Part shown: positions 36,118 through 45,210 of the stretch, in pieces
How the letters are laid out: every line of letters starts with the position of its first letter
How positions within the stretch are numbered: position 1 is the first letter of the stretch
Assembly (NCBI GenBank): GCA_017404545.1
Contig: JAFRCC010000025.1
Coordinates: forward strand, 171,545-235,544
Direction: 5' to 3'
Source: Clostridia bacterium
GTDB taxonomy: Bacteria > Bacillota > Clostridia > TANB77 > CAG-508
DNA: 64,000 nucleotides
Position numbers and translations under genes: made by a program
Notes under the pieces: model-generated
Seen by the model: the letters and a program-made list of their open reading frames with translations, nothing else
Told to the model about the DNA's origin: nothing
Database searches by the model: none

Positions 36118-37269
36118 ATGAATATTACAATATTGGGATCTAGTAAGCCACAATTTAAATTAAGTAAAGAGGAAGCAATTAAATTTGGAGGAAAATCAGC
36201 TGGAATATGCTATATGCCAGGTGACATAGAAACACTATTTTCGGAGCCTGAAGAAAAAACTTTAAAAAGAGCTGATATGACTCTTAGTTCAGGACATCAT
36301 AGTGTTTTTGATCACACAACATACAATTTAGCTCTAGAAGGAATACCCAAAATATTAGCTATGATTTTAAATAATGAGAAGATGTATACAACATCTGAAA
36401 AATCGGCTAGATACACGAAAATGAAGCCTTCAGAGCGCGAAGAAAAATTATACGAAAAATGGATTGAAATTTATAAAAAGGAGATTTCAAACCAATATCC
36501 AGAAATAGATGAAAAGAGATGTAAAAAACTTGCGCAAGAAAATGCCAGATATTTAATAAGTGTTTTCACACCAGCAACTACGATGGAGTATTCAGTAAGC
36601 TTAAGACAACTAAATTATATAGCTCATTGGTTTGAAGATTACATAAAAAATGAAGAAGATACAGATTTTAATAAAATGTTAAAACCATATTTGCAACAGT
36701 TTATTGACAATATATCAGATTTGTTAGTTCCAGAGCTTAATACAGCAGTAAAAGGTCGAAAAATTTCGTTATTTGACTCAAGAAAGAATAGAAATGAAGA
36801 ATTCGGAGAAAATTATTGTACAACATATTTGGGAACGTTTGCAGAATATGCACAAAACCAAAGACATAGAACTTTGCAATGTCAAATAAGATTACCAGAG
36901 CAAAAAGAATTTTATGTACCAAAGATTATTGCTGAAAATGAAAAGTTAAAAGCTGAATGGTTAAACGATATAGGTAGTTTAGCAGATTTATATCCGCAAG
37001 GAATGCTTATTCAGATTAACGAGAGAGGAACTGCCGAGAATTTCATTTTGAAGTGTCAGGAAAGAGTATGTGGTTGTGCACAATTAGAAATAATGGAGCA
37101 AACTTTTGAAATAATGAAAAAATACATGGCTGCGGTAAAAAATACAAATGAAGAAATATATAACTTATTATTACCATATTCAAAAGGTGCAAGATGTACA
37201 TATCCAGGTTTTAAGTGTACTGCACCATGCATATGGGGAGCAAAAAATTCACTAACTAGAAAAATATAA
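36118..37269 (+). CDS. thyX: FAD-dependent thymidylate synthase, ThyX-like
   Basis: About 383 aa. Makes dTMP from dUMP with FAD and methylene-THF. Features are SGHHSVFDHTTYNLAL, TTSEKSARYTKM, then FAEYAQNQRHRTLQCQIRLPE, where RHR is the ThyX-type substrate motif in a diverged form. Longer than the 220-aa standard ThyX, matching a clostridial long subgroup I recall. AAGGAAGG selects ATG 36118 over 36097. Confidence 0.8.
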   Translation: MNITILGSSKPQFKLSKEEAIKFGGKSAGICYMPGDIETLFSEPEEKTLKRADMTLSSGHHSVFDHTTYNLALEGIPKILAMILNNEKMYTTSEKSARYTKMKPSEREEKLYEKWIEIYKKEISNQYPEIDEKRCKKLAQENARYLISVFTPATTMEYSVSLRQLNYIAHWFEDYIKNEEDTDFNKMLKPYLQQFIDNISDLLVPELNTAVKGRKISLFDSRKNRNEEFGENYCTTYLGTFAEYAQNQRHRTLQCQIRLPEQKEFYVPKIIAENEKLKAEWLNDIGSLADLYPQGMLIQINERGTAENFILKCQERVCGCAQLEIMEQTFEIMKKYMAAVKNTNEEIYNLLLPYSKGARCTYPGFKCTAPCIWGAKNSLTRKI

Positions 37270-37279
37270 TTAGGCAGAG

Positions 37280-37307
37280 ACAGACCTTCTATAAAAGGTC
37301 TGTTTTT
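37280..37307 (+). terminator. Terminator of thyX
   Basis: ACAGACCTT/AAGGTCTGT stem and T-run. Confidence 0.9.
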
Positions 37308-37385
37308 GGCTTTTTTATGGGCGTTTTTGTTGTAAATTGGGAATGTATATGATATTATAATATAAAATTTTTAGAGGGATTTAGT

Positions 37386-39278
37386 ATGAATAATATATTG
37401 GATAATATAAAATGCGTAGAGGATTTAAGAAAATTAACAAATAGTGAAAAAATAAAATTAGCAAGAGAGATACGTGAATTTGTTGTGGATATTGTGTCCA
37501 AAAATGGAGGACATCTAGCATCTAATCTTGGTGTTGTGGAGCTTACTTTGGCATTACATTCGGTATTTAATACTCCAAAAGACAAAATTATTTGGGATGT
37601 AGGGCATCAAACGTATGTGCATAAAATTATTACTGGTAGAAAAAATGAAATGAGTACATTGAGGCAATTAAACGGAATTTCTGGATTCCCTAAAACCAGT
37701 GAATCAGAATTTGATTGTTTTAATACAGGGCATAGTAGTACATCTATATCTGTTGCTCTTGGAATGGCTAGGGCAAGAGATATCCTAAAAGACAATTATA
37801 AAGTAGTTGCTGTAATAGGCGATGGTGCACTAACAGGAGGAATGGCACAAGAAGCACTAAACGATGCAGGGGCAAGCAAGTCAAACATTATTGTTATCCT
37901 AAACGACAATGAGATGAGTATTTCAAAAAATGTTGGGGGAGTTTCTCTTTTACTTGGAAAAATGAGAACAAAGAGGTTGTATACAGCTACGAACGAAAAA
38001 ATTAAAAGTAGAGTAAAGAAAATACCAAAGCTTGGTCCGAAGCTTGTTAGCTTAACATCTAGAATAAAAAATGGTATAAAACAAATTGTAATACCTAAAA
38101 TGTATTTTGAAGATATAGGATACACATACCTTGGTCCTATAGATGGTAACAATTTAGAAGAAGTAGAAAAAATATTGCAGCAAAGCAAAAAATGTAAAGG
38201 CCCGGTTCTTGTACATGTTGTTACTAAAAAGGGAAAAGGTTATGTTCCTGCAGAAAAAAATCCAGCTAAGTTTCATAGTACAGCTGCGTTTGATAAAAAA
38301 ACAGGTAAACCAATTAAGGCAAAATCAAAGGACTATTCAAAGGTTTTTGGAGATAAACTAGTTAAACTAGCAAAAGACAATGAGAAAATAGTTGCAATAA
38401 CCGCAGCAATGACTGATGGGACAGGTCTTACAGAATTTAAAAATAAATTTCAAAATAGATTTTTTGACGTAGGAATAGCGGAACAACATGCAATTGGGAT
38501 GGCAGCAGGAATGGCTAAAAATGGCTTAATTCCAGTTGTGCCGATATATTCATCTTTCTACCAAAGAGCGTATGATCAAGTTATACATGATGTATGTATG
38601 CAAAACTTGCATGTAGTTATGTGTGCTGACAGAGCAGGAATTGTTGGAAATGATGGTGAAACGCACCAAGGATTAACGGATATGTCAGCCCTTTCTGTAG
38701 TTCCTAATTTAACAATTATGGCTCCAAAAGATTTTATTGAGCTTGAACAAATGCTAGATTTTGCTGTAAACTATAGATTCCCAGTTTTTATAAGATATCC
38801 TAGAGGTGGAGAAGGAAATTATAAATTTAATAAACATGAGAAGATAAAGCTTGGATCGGCTGAAGTTATAAAAACAGGTTCAGATGTAACAATTATTTCA
38901 ATTGGAAAAATGGTTGAAAGAGCTATGAATGTTGCTACAAAGCTTGAAAATATGGATTTAGATGTAGAGGTTATAAATGCAAGATTTTTAAAACCTTTTG
39001 ATAGTAATACTATTTTGGAATCAGTAGAAAAAACAGGAAATGTAATTACAATTGAGGATGGGTTAATAAGAAGCGGTTTAGCAACTACAGTAAATGATTT
39101 GATTGTAAAGAGCAATTTGGAGAATGTTCAAATTGAAAATTTTGGATATGATGATAAATATATAAAACATGGTTCTGTTGCCGAAATTGAACGTATAAAT
39201 GGTTTGGATGCTGATGGTATAGTAAAAAAATGGGTGAAAAATAGGGAATATACTATGGACGGTTTTAAAAATGGATAA
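37386..39278 (+). CDS. dxs: 1-deoxy-D-xylulose-5-phosphate synthase
   Basis: 630 aa, full length. First step of the MEP isoprenoid pathway: pyruvate plus glyceraldehyde-3-phosphate to DXP, with thiamine diphosphate. Motifs include WDVGHQTYVHKI, GDGALTGGMAQEALN with NDNEMSIS (ThDP/Mg site), and DRAGIVGNDGETHQG in the pyrimidine domain. Overlaps ylmH by eight bases, so the two are coupled. No in-frame CGG in 630 codons. Confidence 0.97.
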   Translation: MNNILDNIKCVEDLRKLTNSEKIKLAREIREFVVDIVSKNGGHLASNLGVVELTLALHSVFNTPKDKIIWDVGHQTYVHKIITGRKNEMSTLRQLNGISGFPKTSESEFDCFNTGHSSTSISVALGMARARDILKDNYKVVAVIGDGALTGGMAQEALNDAGASKSNIIVILNDNEMSISKNVGGVSLLLGKMRTKRLYTATNEKIKSRVKKIPKLGPKLVSLTSRIKNGIKQIVIPKMYFEDIGYTYLGPIDGNNLEEVEKILQQSKKCKGPVLVHVVTKKGKGYVPAEKNPAKFHSTAAFDKKTGKPIKAKSKDYSKVFGDKLVKLAKDNEKIVAITAAMTDGTGLTEFKNKFQNRFFDVGIAEQHAIGMAAGMAKNGLIPVVPIYSSFYQRAYDQVIHDVCMQNLHVVMCADRAGIVGNDGETHQGLTDMSALSVVPNLTIMAPKDFIELEQMLDFAVNYRFPVFIRYPRGGEGNYKFNKHEKIKLGSAEVIKTGSDVTIISIGKMVERAMNVATKLENMDLDVEVINARFLKPFDSNTILESVEKTGNVITIEDGLIRSGLATTVNDLIVKSNLENVQIENFGYDDKYIKHGSVAEIERINGLDADGIVKKWVKNREYTMDGFKNG

Positions 39279-40080
39279 AAAGGAAATTTTAGAAAGATAT
39301 AAAAAAGTTGAAGATAAGTTATTAATATCAAAGTTTTTTGATAGAATTGATCTTTGCGAAAAGACTAATAAAATTGAGACAACTGACTTTTTGAATGAGC
39401 TTGAGCAAAATATTATTCAAAAGGTTATAAACATATCTCAAATTGATAATTGTGTGTTCTTTGGAGGATTTGAAGAGGCGGATAGAAAGCTAGCAATTGT
39501 TTTTCCAGAAAAAATGAGGGGGTTATTTGAAAACGATAGTTTTAAATATGATACTATTTTCTCAGTTTTTCGTATAAAGATTCCAGAAAATGATATTAAG
39601 AGCTATAATCACAGTGTTTATCTAGGTGGAATTATTAAGCTTGGAATTAAGCGTGAAAAGGTAGGAGATATTATTGTTCTTCCAGACGGGGCTGATATCA
39701 TTGTAAAAAAGGAAACAGAGAAGTTCTTATATGCTAATTTAAAAACCTTAACCAGATTTAAAGATGCTGATGTTTTAAATGTTTTACTTGATAAATTAGA
39801 GACAACAGAGAAAAAGTTTGAGAAAATAAAACTTATAACCTCTTCACTTAGATTAGATAATGTTGTTTCGGAGTTAGCAAAAACTTCAAGAAATAGAGCA
39901 AATGAAATGATAGAGCAAGAAAGAGTTTTTGTTAATTATGAACAAGAAGGGAAGAATACTAAACTTGTAAAAGAGAAAGATATTATTACAATTAGGGGAA
40001 AAGGTAAATTCATTATAGATGAGGTCGCTGGGAATACTAAAAAAGGTAATTATATTATTATCGCAAGAAAATACGCATAA
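39271..40080 (+). CDS. ylmH: YlmH family S4-domain RNA-binding protein
   Basis: 269 aa. N-terminal and central YlmH domains (FFGGFEEADRKLAIVFP, LGIKREKVGDI) and a C-terminal S4 domain (SSLRLDNVVSELAKTSRNRANEMIEQERVFVN). In Bacillus YlmH binds ribosomal 50S-peptidyl-tRNA complexes and takes part in ribosome quality control; also linked to cell division genes. Here it sits in an isoprenoid/folate cluster. Confidence 0.88.
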   Translation: MDKKEILERYKKVEDKLLISKFFDRIDLCEKTNKIETTDFLNELEQNIIQKVINISQIDNCVFFGGFEEADRKLAIVFPEKMRGLFENDSFKYDTIFSVFRIKIPENDIKSYNHSVYLGGIIKLGIKREKVGDIIVLPDGADIIVKKETEKFLYANLKTLTRFKDADVLNVLLDKLETTEKKFEKIKLITSSLRLDNVVSELAKTSRNRANEMIEQERVFVNYEQEGKNTKLVKEKDIITIRGKGKFIIDEVAGNTKKGNYIIIARKYA

Positions 40081-40161
40081 TTTGGTAAAAAATGTAAAAA
40101 TTTTGTATACGAATTAATTTGTTTTTTATATAATGAACATATATAATTAGGAGGGTAAACA

Positions 40162-41007
40162 ATGGCAGAGTTAATTGATGGAAAAGCACTTGCTAAAAAA
40201 ATTAGAGCAGAGCTTAAGTTAGAAGTAGATGAGCTAAAAAAGAAAGGAATTAATCCAAAGCTTGCAGTAATTATGGTAGGTGAAGACAAGGCTTCGAAAA
40301 TATATGTAAAAAATAAAAGTAAAGCTTGTAACGAAATAGGTGTTGACTTTGAAGAATTTCTACTAAAAGAAGATACAAAAATGAATGAATTATTAGAATT
40401 AATTGACGAATTAAACAACAGAGAAGATATACATGGAATCTTATTACAAAGTCCAATACCTAAGCATTTAAATATTAATAAGGCTTTTAATGCAATTGAT
40501 TATAGAAAAGATGTTGACGGATTTAATCCAATAAATGTTGGAAAACTAGTTATAGGGGAAGATTGTTTTGTTTCATGTACTCCTTTTGGTGTTATAAAAA
40601 TGTTAGAGGAGTATGGAATAGAAATAGAAGGAAAGAATGCGGTTGTTATCGGTAGAAGCAATATTGTAGGAAAACCGCTAGCGCAATGCTTACTAGCGAA
40701 AAATGCAACGGTTACAATATGCCATTCAAGAACAAAGAATATTCATGAAATAACAAGTAATGCAGACATACTTGTGGCAGCACTTGGAAAACCAAATTAC
40801 ATAAAGGGACATATGGTAAAAGAAGATGCTGTTGTAATCGATGTTGGAATAAATAGAACTGATGATGGTAAATTAGTTGGCGATGTAGATTTTGAAACTG
40901 TAAGCAAAAAAGCTTCATATATTACTCCAGTGCCTGGCGGCGTTGGACCAATGACTATTGCTATGCTTTTGAATAATGTAGTTAAGGCTGCAAAAAATTT
41001 AAAATAA
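40162..41007 (+). CDS. folD: Methylene-THF dehydrogenase / cyclohydrolase FolD
   Basis: 281 aa bifunctional C1-folate enzyme. YVKNKSKACNEIGV holds the catalytic lysine, DVDGFNPINVG and VIGRSNIVGKP the substrate and NADP sites, and TPVPGGVGPMTIAML the C-terminal signature. RBS AGGAGGG. One of the few C1 genes here, near thyX, which consumes methylene-THF. Confidence 0.97.
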   Translation: MAELIDGKALAKKIRAELKLEVDELKKKGINPKLAVIMVGEDKASKIYVKNKSKACNEIGVDFEEFLLKEDTKMNELLELIDELNNREDIHGILLQSPIPKHLNINKAFNAIDYRKDVDGFNPINVGKLVIGEDCFVSCTPFGVIKMLEEYGIEIEGKNAVVIGRSNIVGKPLAQCLLAKNATVTICHSRTKNIHEITSNADILVAALGKPNYIKGHMVKEDAVVIDVGINRTDDGKLVGDVDFETVSKKASYITPVPGGVGPMTIAMLLNNVVKAAKNLK

Positions 41008-41013
41008 AATTAG

Positions 41014-41044
41014 GGGGTTAAGAAATTTTCTTAGCCTCTTTTTG
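41014..41044 (+). terminator. Terminator of folD
   Basis: GGGGTTAAGAA pairs with TTCTTAGCCTC, then TTTTT. Confidence 0.8.
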
Positions 41045-41147
41045 TATTAAATTTTGTCTTTTGCAATTATTATAATGTCTGCTATTGTTCTATTATAGCA
41101 AGTTTAAGAATAGAAGGCTTATGATTATCTTTTAGGAGGTTGATGTT

Positions 41148-42006
41148 ATGGAAATTTTATATTGGTTATGGATTGCGAGAATGAAATATATTTATTTTGA
41201 AGTATTTGATAAATTGGTAGAAAAGTACAAAAATATGCAAAATATTTGGAATTTAAGTTATGATGAACTTTATGATTGTCATTTATTTAATGAACAACAG
41301 ATTAAGGAAATATGCAATCCAATTTACAGAAAAAATCTTAGTGCTCTTGCTGAATATATGAAAAAAAGAAGAATTAATATGGTAACATGCTATGATAGTA
41401 AATATCCAGCAAAACTAAATTTTATTAGAAATAAACCGATTGTACTTTTTTACAAAGGAAATATTGATATTATAAATAATGAGTCTGTGGCAATTGTTGG
41501 CTCCAGAAATTGCACCATTTATGGAAGAAAATGTGCAGATTATTTTTCGTATGAGTTAGCAAGGAGAGGTATTAATATAATTAGTGGTTTAGCAATTGGA
41601 ATTGATTCCATTGCACATATTTCTGCTTTGAATGGGCATGGAAAAACAATTGCAGTGCTTCGGATGCGGACTAGACAATGTATATCCAAATCAAAATCAA
41701 GAACTATCTGAAAGCATATTGAAAAAAGATGGGCTTCTGTTATCTGAATTTATAATTGGAACAAAACCAGAAAAATCTAACTTCCCGCGAAGAAATAGAA
41801 TTATAAGCGGGATTTCAAATGCAGTAATCGTTATAGAAGGATGTAAAAAGAGCGGTTCGTTAATAACAGCCAATTGTGCAATTGATCAAGGAAAAGAAGT
41901 TTGGGCAGTACCCGGAAATATCTTTTGTGATAGTTCAGAAGGGACGAATCAATTAATAAAAGATGGAGCCAATGTTTTAACCAGCATTGAGGATATAATT
42001 AGATAG
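41148..42006 (+). CDS. dprA: DNA-processing protein DprA, read through one CGGN site
   Basis: 285 aa when the C at 41661 is skipped. DprA loads RecA on incoming single strands during natural transformation. The Rossmann-like core has VAIVGSRNCTIYGRKCADYF and ISGLAIGIDSIAH, then, across the recoding site, GKTIAVLGCGLDNVYPNQN, then FPRRNRIISGISNAVIVIEG and GSLITANCAIDQGKEVWAVPG. Without recoding the first frame ends after 187 codons in unrelated residues. ATG 41148 follows TTAGGAGGTTG. No C-terminal winged helix beyond the core is present. Confidence 0.85.
41661..41664 (+). other. CGGA recoding site 7 (DprA residue 172)
   Basis: Codon before is CTT. Reading GGA gives the first Gly of LGCGLD, the near-invariant DprA loop. 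A second CGG five bases on is out of frame after the shift. Confidence 0.85.
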
Positions 42007-42169
42007 GATTCTTTTTGATGATGTCGAATTAGAGCATTTTGTGTCGATGAAAAAAGCTTGACATATGTAATTATATGGGGGTATTATTTAACTATAGTTT
42101 TTATTCAAAAAATTTAATTCTTAAGAATTTTCCAAATTAACAAAAATAATAAATGGAGGTGGTTAGCTC

Positions 42170-42778
42170 TTGAAAAAAAGAGCATTGAGATTTTTTTTTA
42201 GTGTTTTTTTTAGCTTGATAATTGTAAGTTGTATAACTATTGCAATTTACAATTGTAAAATTAATAGAAATAATGAAAGGCAGCTTTTAAGTTTTGCTGA
42301 CAGTGTAGTAAGTGAAGATGTTATAGAAAATAAAAGGAATGATGATAAATATGAAACAGATAACGAAACTTTTTCTGTAGAAAAATTGGAAGCAGATAAT
42401 AATATTGTTGGAAAAATTGTAATAGATAAAATAGATGTAAATGCTCCAATTCTAGATGGAACGGACCAAGAAACTTTAAAAATTGCTGTTGGGCATTTTT
42501 CAAGTTCAGGCTATTGGAAGGGTAATGTCTGTTTAGCATCCCATAACAGGGGGAGCTATGCACATTATTTCGAAAAAATAAATAAGCTAAATATCGGTGA
42601 TGAAATAAAATATCAAACAAAACTTGGAACTAGAATTTACAAGGTAAGTCAAATTAAAAATATATCAGAAGAAGATTTATCTGTATTGGAAAATACTAAA
42701 GATAACACCATAACGTTAATAACATGTGTAAAATCACAACCAGAGTTGAGGTTATGTGTAAAAGGAATAGAAAAATAA
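42170..42778 (+). CDS. Class D-type sortase
   Basis: About 202 aa, TTG start behind GGAGGTGG. TM helix at residues about 8-28. Catalytic His in LASHNRGSYAHYF, Cys in LITCVKSQ and Arg in ELRLCVKG. The IPKI-like IVIDKIDVNAPILDG segment fits class D/E sortases. It immediately precedes an LPRTG surface protein (18-base gap), so that protein is its likely substrate. Confidence 0.88.
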   Translation: MKKRALRFFFSVFFSLIIVSCITIAIYNCKINRNNERQLLSFADSVVSEDVIENKRNDDKYETDNETFSVEKLEADNNIVGKIVIDKIDVNAPILDGTDQETLKIAVGHFSSSGYWKGNVCLASHNRGSYAHYFEKINKLNIGDEIKYQTKLGTRIYKVSQIKNISEEDLSVLENTKDNTITLITCVKSQPELRLCVKGIEK

Positions 42779-42795
42779 ATTAAAAGGAGAATTTT

Positions 42796-44436
42796 ATGAA
42801 AAAGAGTAGAAAAATTATTGCGATTGGCATAGTTTTAATTTCGATTATGCAAATGTTTTTTTTGAATAGTAAATCTGTAGCAGCATCGGTGGGTGATACA
42901 AGCTATCTAGAACGTGCAGATAAAGGTTTTTATACAATACAAAAATGGAATGGTGAAGAATGGATATATGTTACATATAGTATTACAAATTATATTGATG
43001 AATATGGGCAAAAGAGAATAGCATATTGTGTGGATCCTAACCTAAAAGGAATTGGATATATTTCTGGAGAATTTAGTGGATATGATGTTGAAATAAAAAA
43101 ATTAATTGATGATGAAAAGTGTTGGAGGGTTCTAAAGAATGGATATCCATACAAAACTCCAACAGAGCTTGGTGTTGAAACTGAGCAAGATGCGTATTTA
43201 GCAACTAAAATGGCTGTATATGCTATGTTAAGAGGATATAATGAAAGTGATATAAGGGCATTATATAGAGCTGGCGAAGATAGTATTGCAGGTCAGAATT
43301 TAAATGACACAAAGCGTAGGGGCAATAAAGTAATTGAGGCAATGTGTAATCTTGTAAACGTAGGAAATAATGGCTCAGAAAAAATGCAATATCAAGATAA
43401 TTTAACAATAAAAATGATAGGTAGTTTTACACAATATCAAGATAGTCAAGACTATTACTATCAAACAGTAAAAGTTGTGTCAAATGTGGAATGTTGTGAA
43501 TATAGCATAAAGAGTGTAACAGGATTTCCAAAAGGCACAATAATTACAGATAAAAATGGAAAAGAACAAACTACATTTAAAGGAGGTGATGAATTTAGAA
43601 TTATGGTTCCAAAGAAATCTCTTATAGAAGATATAACTGGTAATATAGAAGTAACTGGAACATGTAAAAACTATCCAATATATTATGCAGAATGTAAAGA
43701 TGGAAATTATCAGAATTATGTATTATGTTGTGATAGTTATAGCAGAAATGTTGTGGCAAATGGAAGTATAAATATTAAACTTAATAAGTCGAAATTAAAA
43801 ATTGTTAAGGTTGATAAAGATACAAAGAAAACAATTGCAAATGTTAAATTTTCTGTAAAATATAAAGATGGACAAGAAATTGGAACCTATACCACGGACG
43901 AAGAAGGGATAATAACTATTGATAATTTACATCAAGGACAAGTTGTAGTAAAAGAACTTGAAAGTGCCACAGATTATAAACTAATACCAGAAGAAAAAAT
44001 TGTAGATATAGCCTATAGTGATTCAAAGAAAATAATTATTGAAAACGAATTAAAGAAAAGTCAAATCAACATAATAAAGGTAGATGCGGATAATAACAAA
44101 GTTAGAATACAAGGTGCAAAATTTGAAGTATATGATGAGTCTGGAAATGTTATTCAGAGCATAGTAACAGATGAAAATGGCGAAGCAAAAGTTGAGGGCT
44201 TACCTATTAATAAAAAGTATACAATAAAGGAAGTTGAAACAGCCAAGGAATATATATTATCAAATGATGTAGTTACTATTGAATTAAAAGAAAATGAAAT
44301 TAAAAATATAACTTTTAAGAATAAGAAAAAAGAATCAAATAGTACTAACAAATTACCACGAACTGGTTTAAAAAATTATAATATTATTTTGATTGCTATA
44401 TCTACAGTATGCATAGCTCTTAAAAGATTAATTTAA
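42796..44436 (+). CDS. Thioester-domain/CnaB surface protein with LPRTG signal
   Basis: 546 aa. Signal peptide 1-31. Thioester-type domain at about 45-190 (AYCVDPNLKG; DAYLATKMAVYAML). In typical thioester adhesins a Gln of a TQxAxW-like motif bonds to the Cys; here the corresponding spot reads ATKMAVY, with Lys. Two CnaB/SpaA-type domains at about 335-415 and 417-510, which usually form Lys-Asn isopeptides. The C-terminus has LPRTG, a hydrophobic helix and a basic tail. Host-surface adhesin or minor pilin, anchored by the adjacent sortase. Confidence 0.85.
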   Translation: MKKSRKIIAIGIVLISIMQMFFLNSKSVAASVGDTSYLERADKGFYTIQKWNGEEWIYVTYSITNYIDEYGQKRIAYCVDPNLKGIGYISGEFSGYDVEIKKLIDDEKCWRVLKNGYPYKTPTELGVETEQDAYLATKMAVYAMLRGYNESDIRALYRAGEDSIAGQNLNDTKRRGNKVIEAMCNLVNVGNNGSEKMQYQDNLTIKMIGSFTQYQDSQDYYYQTVKVVSNVECCEYSIKSVTGFPKGTIITDKNGKEQTTFKGGDEFRIMVPKKSLIEDITGNIEVTGTCKNYPIYYAECKDGNYQNYVLCCDSYSRNVVANGSINIKLNKSKLKIVKVDKDTKKTIANVKFSVKYKDGQEIGTYTTDEEGIITIDNLHQGQVVVKELESATDYKLIPEEKIVDIAYSDSKKIIIENELKKSQINIIKVDADNNKVRIQGAKFEVYDESGNVIQSIVTDENGEAKVEGLPINKKYTIKEVETAKEYILSNDVVTIELKENEIKNITFKNKKKESNSTNKLPRTGLKNYNIILIAISTVCIALKRLI

Positions 44437-44510
44437 AAGTTGAATAGAGGTCAGGCACAGAAATTTTTTATCAACATATATTTTAATATATGAAAAAATG
44501 GAGGTATAGT

Positions 44511-45156
44511 ATGTTAGTACTCTCTATGTCTGGTTTCCTGGCATTTCTTCAAAATGCACTTTTGGCAATTGGTTATATATCTAAAAATAGTTTATTTCCA
44601 GAGCCACTGAGTGCGAGTGAAGAAAGGGCATATCTTGAAATGTTAGACAATGGCGATAAAGAGGCTAGAAAAGTCTTGATTGAAAGAAATTTGAGGCTCG
44701 TTGCACATGTTTGTAAAAAATATTGCAATACAAACAATGAATTAGACGATTTAATTTCGATTGGTACAATTGGTTTAATAAAAGGAATTGATAGTTTTAA
44801 TAATAAAAAAGGAGTTAGACTCTCTACATATGTTTCACGCTGTATAGATAATGAAATTCTTATGCATTTTAGAAGTACTAAAAAATTGAATGCTGAAATT
44901 TATCTTGAAGAAACTATTGGTAAGGATAAAGATGATAATACTGTTAGTTTGCAAGAGGTTTTAGAAAGTAATGAAAGAAGCATAGAAGAAGAGGTTGACC
45001 TAAAATTTAAAATTAGAAAAATGTATATAAAGATGAAAGAGCTTCTAAAGGAAAGAGAGCTCGGAATAATTACCATGAGATTTGGTTTGGATGGAAATAA
45101 GCCAAAAACACAAGAGCAGATAGCCAACATGCTTGGGATATCACGCTCTTATGTAT
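44511..45156 (+). CDS. sigK: sigK 5' segment (pro-sigma-K), interrupted by a skin-type element
   Basis: Encodes residues 1-215 of the late mother-cell sigma factor. The N-terminal hydrophobic pro-sequence (about 20 aa, FLAFLQNALLAIGYI), region 2 (LRLVAHVCKKY, DLISIGTIGLIKGI, ENEILMHF-like IDNEILMHFR) and region 4 up to LGISRSYV are all present. The frame then meets TAG after YV. The missing end lies at 46977-47038; joining through the 7-base core TATGTAT gives a 235-aa SigK. GGAGG at 44499 selects ATG 44511 rather than 44490. Region 4.2 is incomplete until excision. Confidence 0.93.
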
Positions 45157-45210
45157 AGAAACATGAATATGACTAATAATAAACTAAATCCCCCCATATT
45201 AGTACAATTA

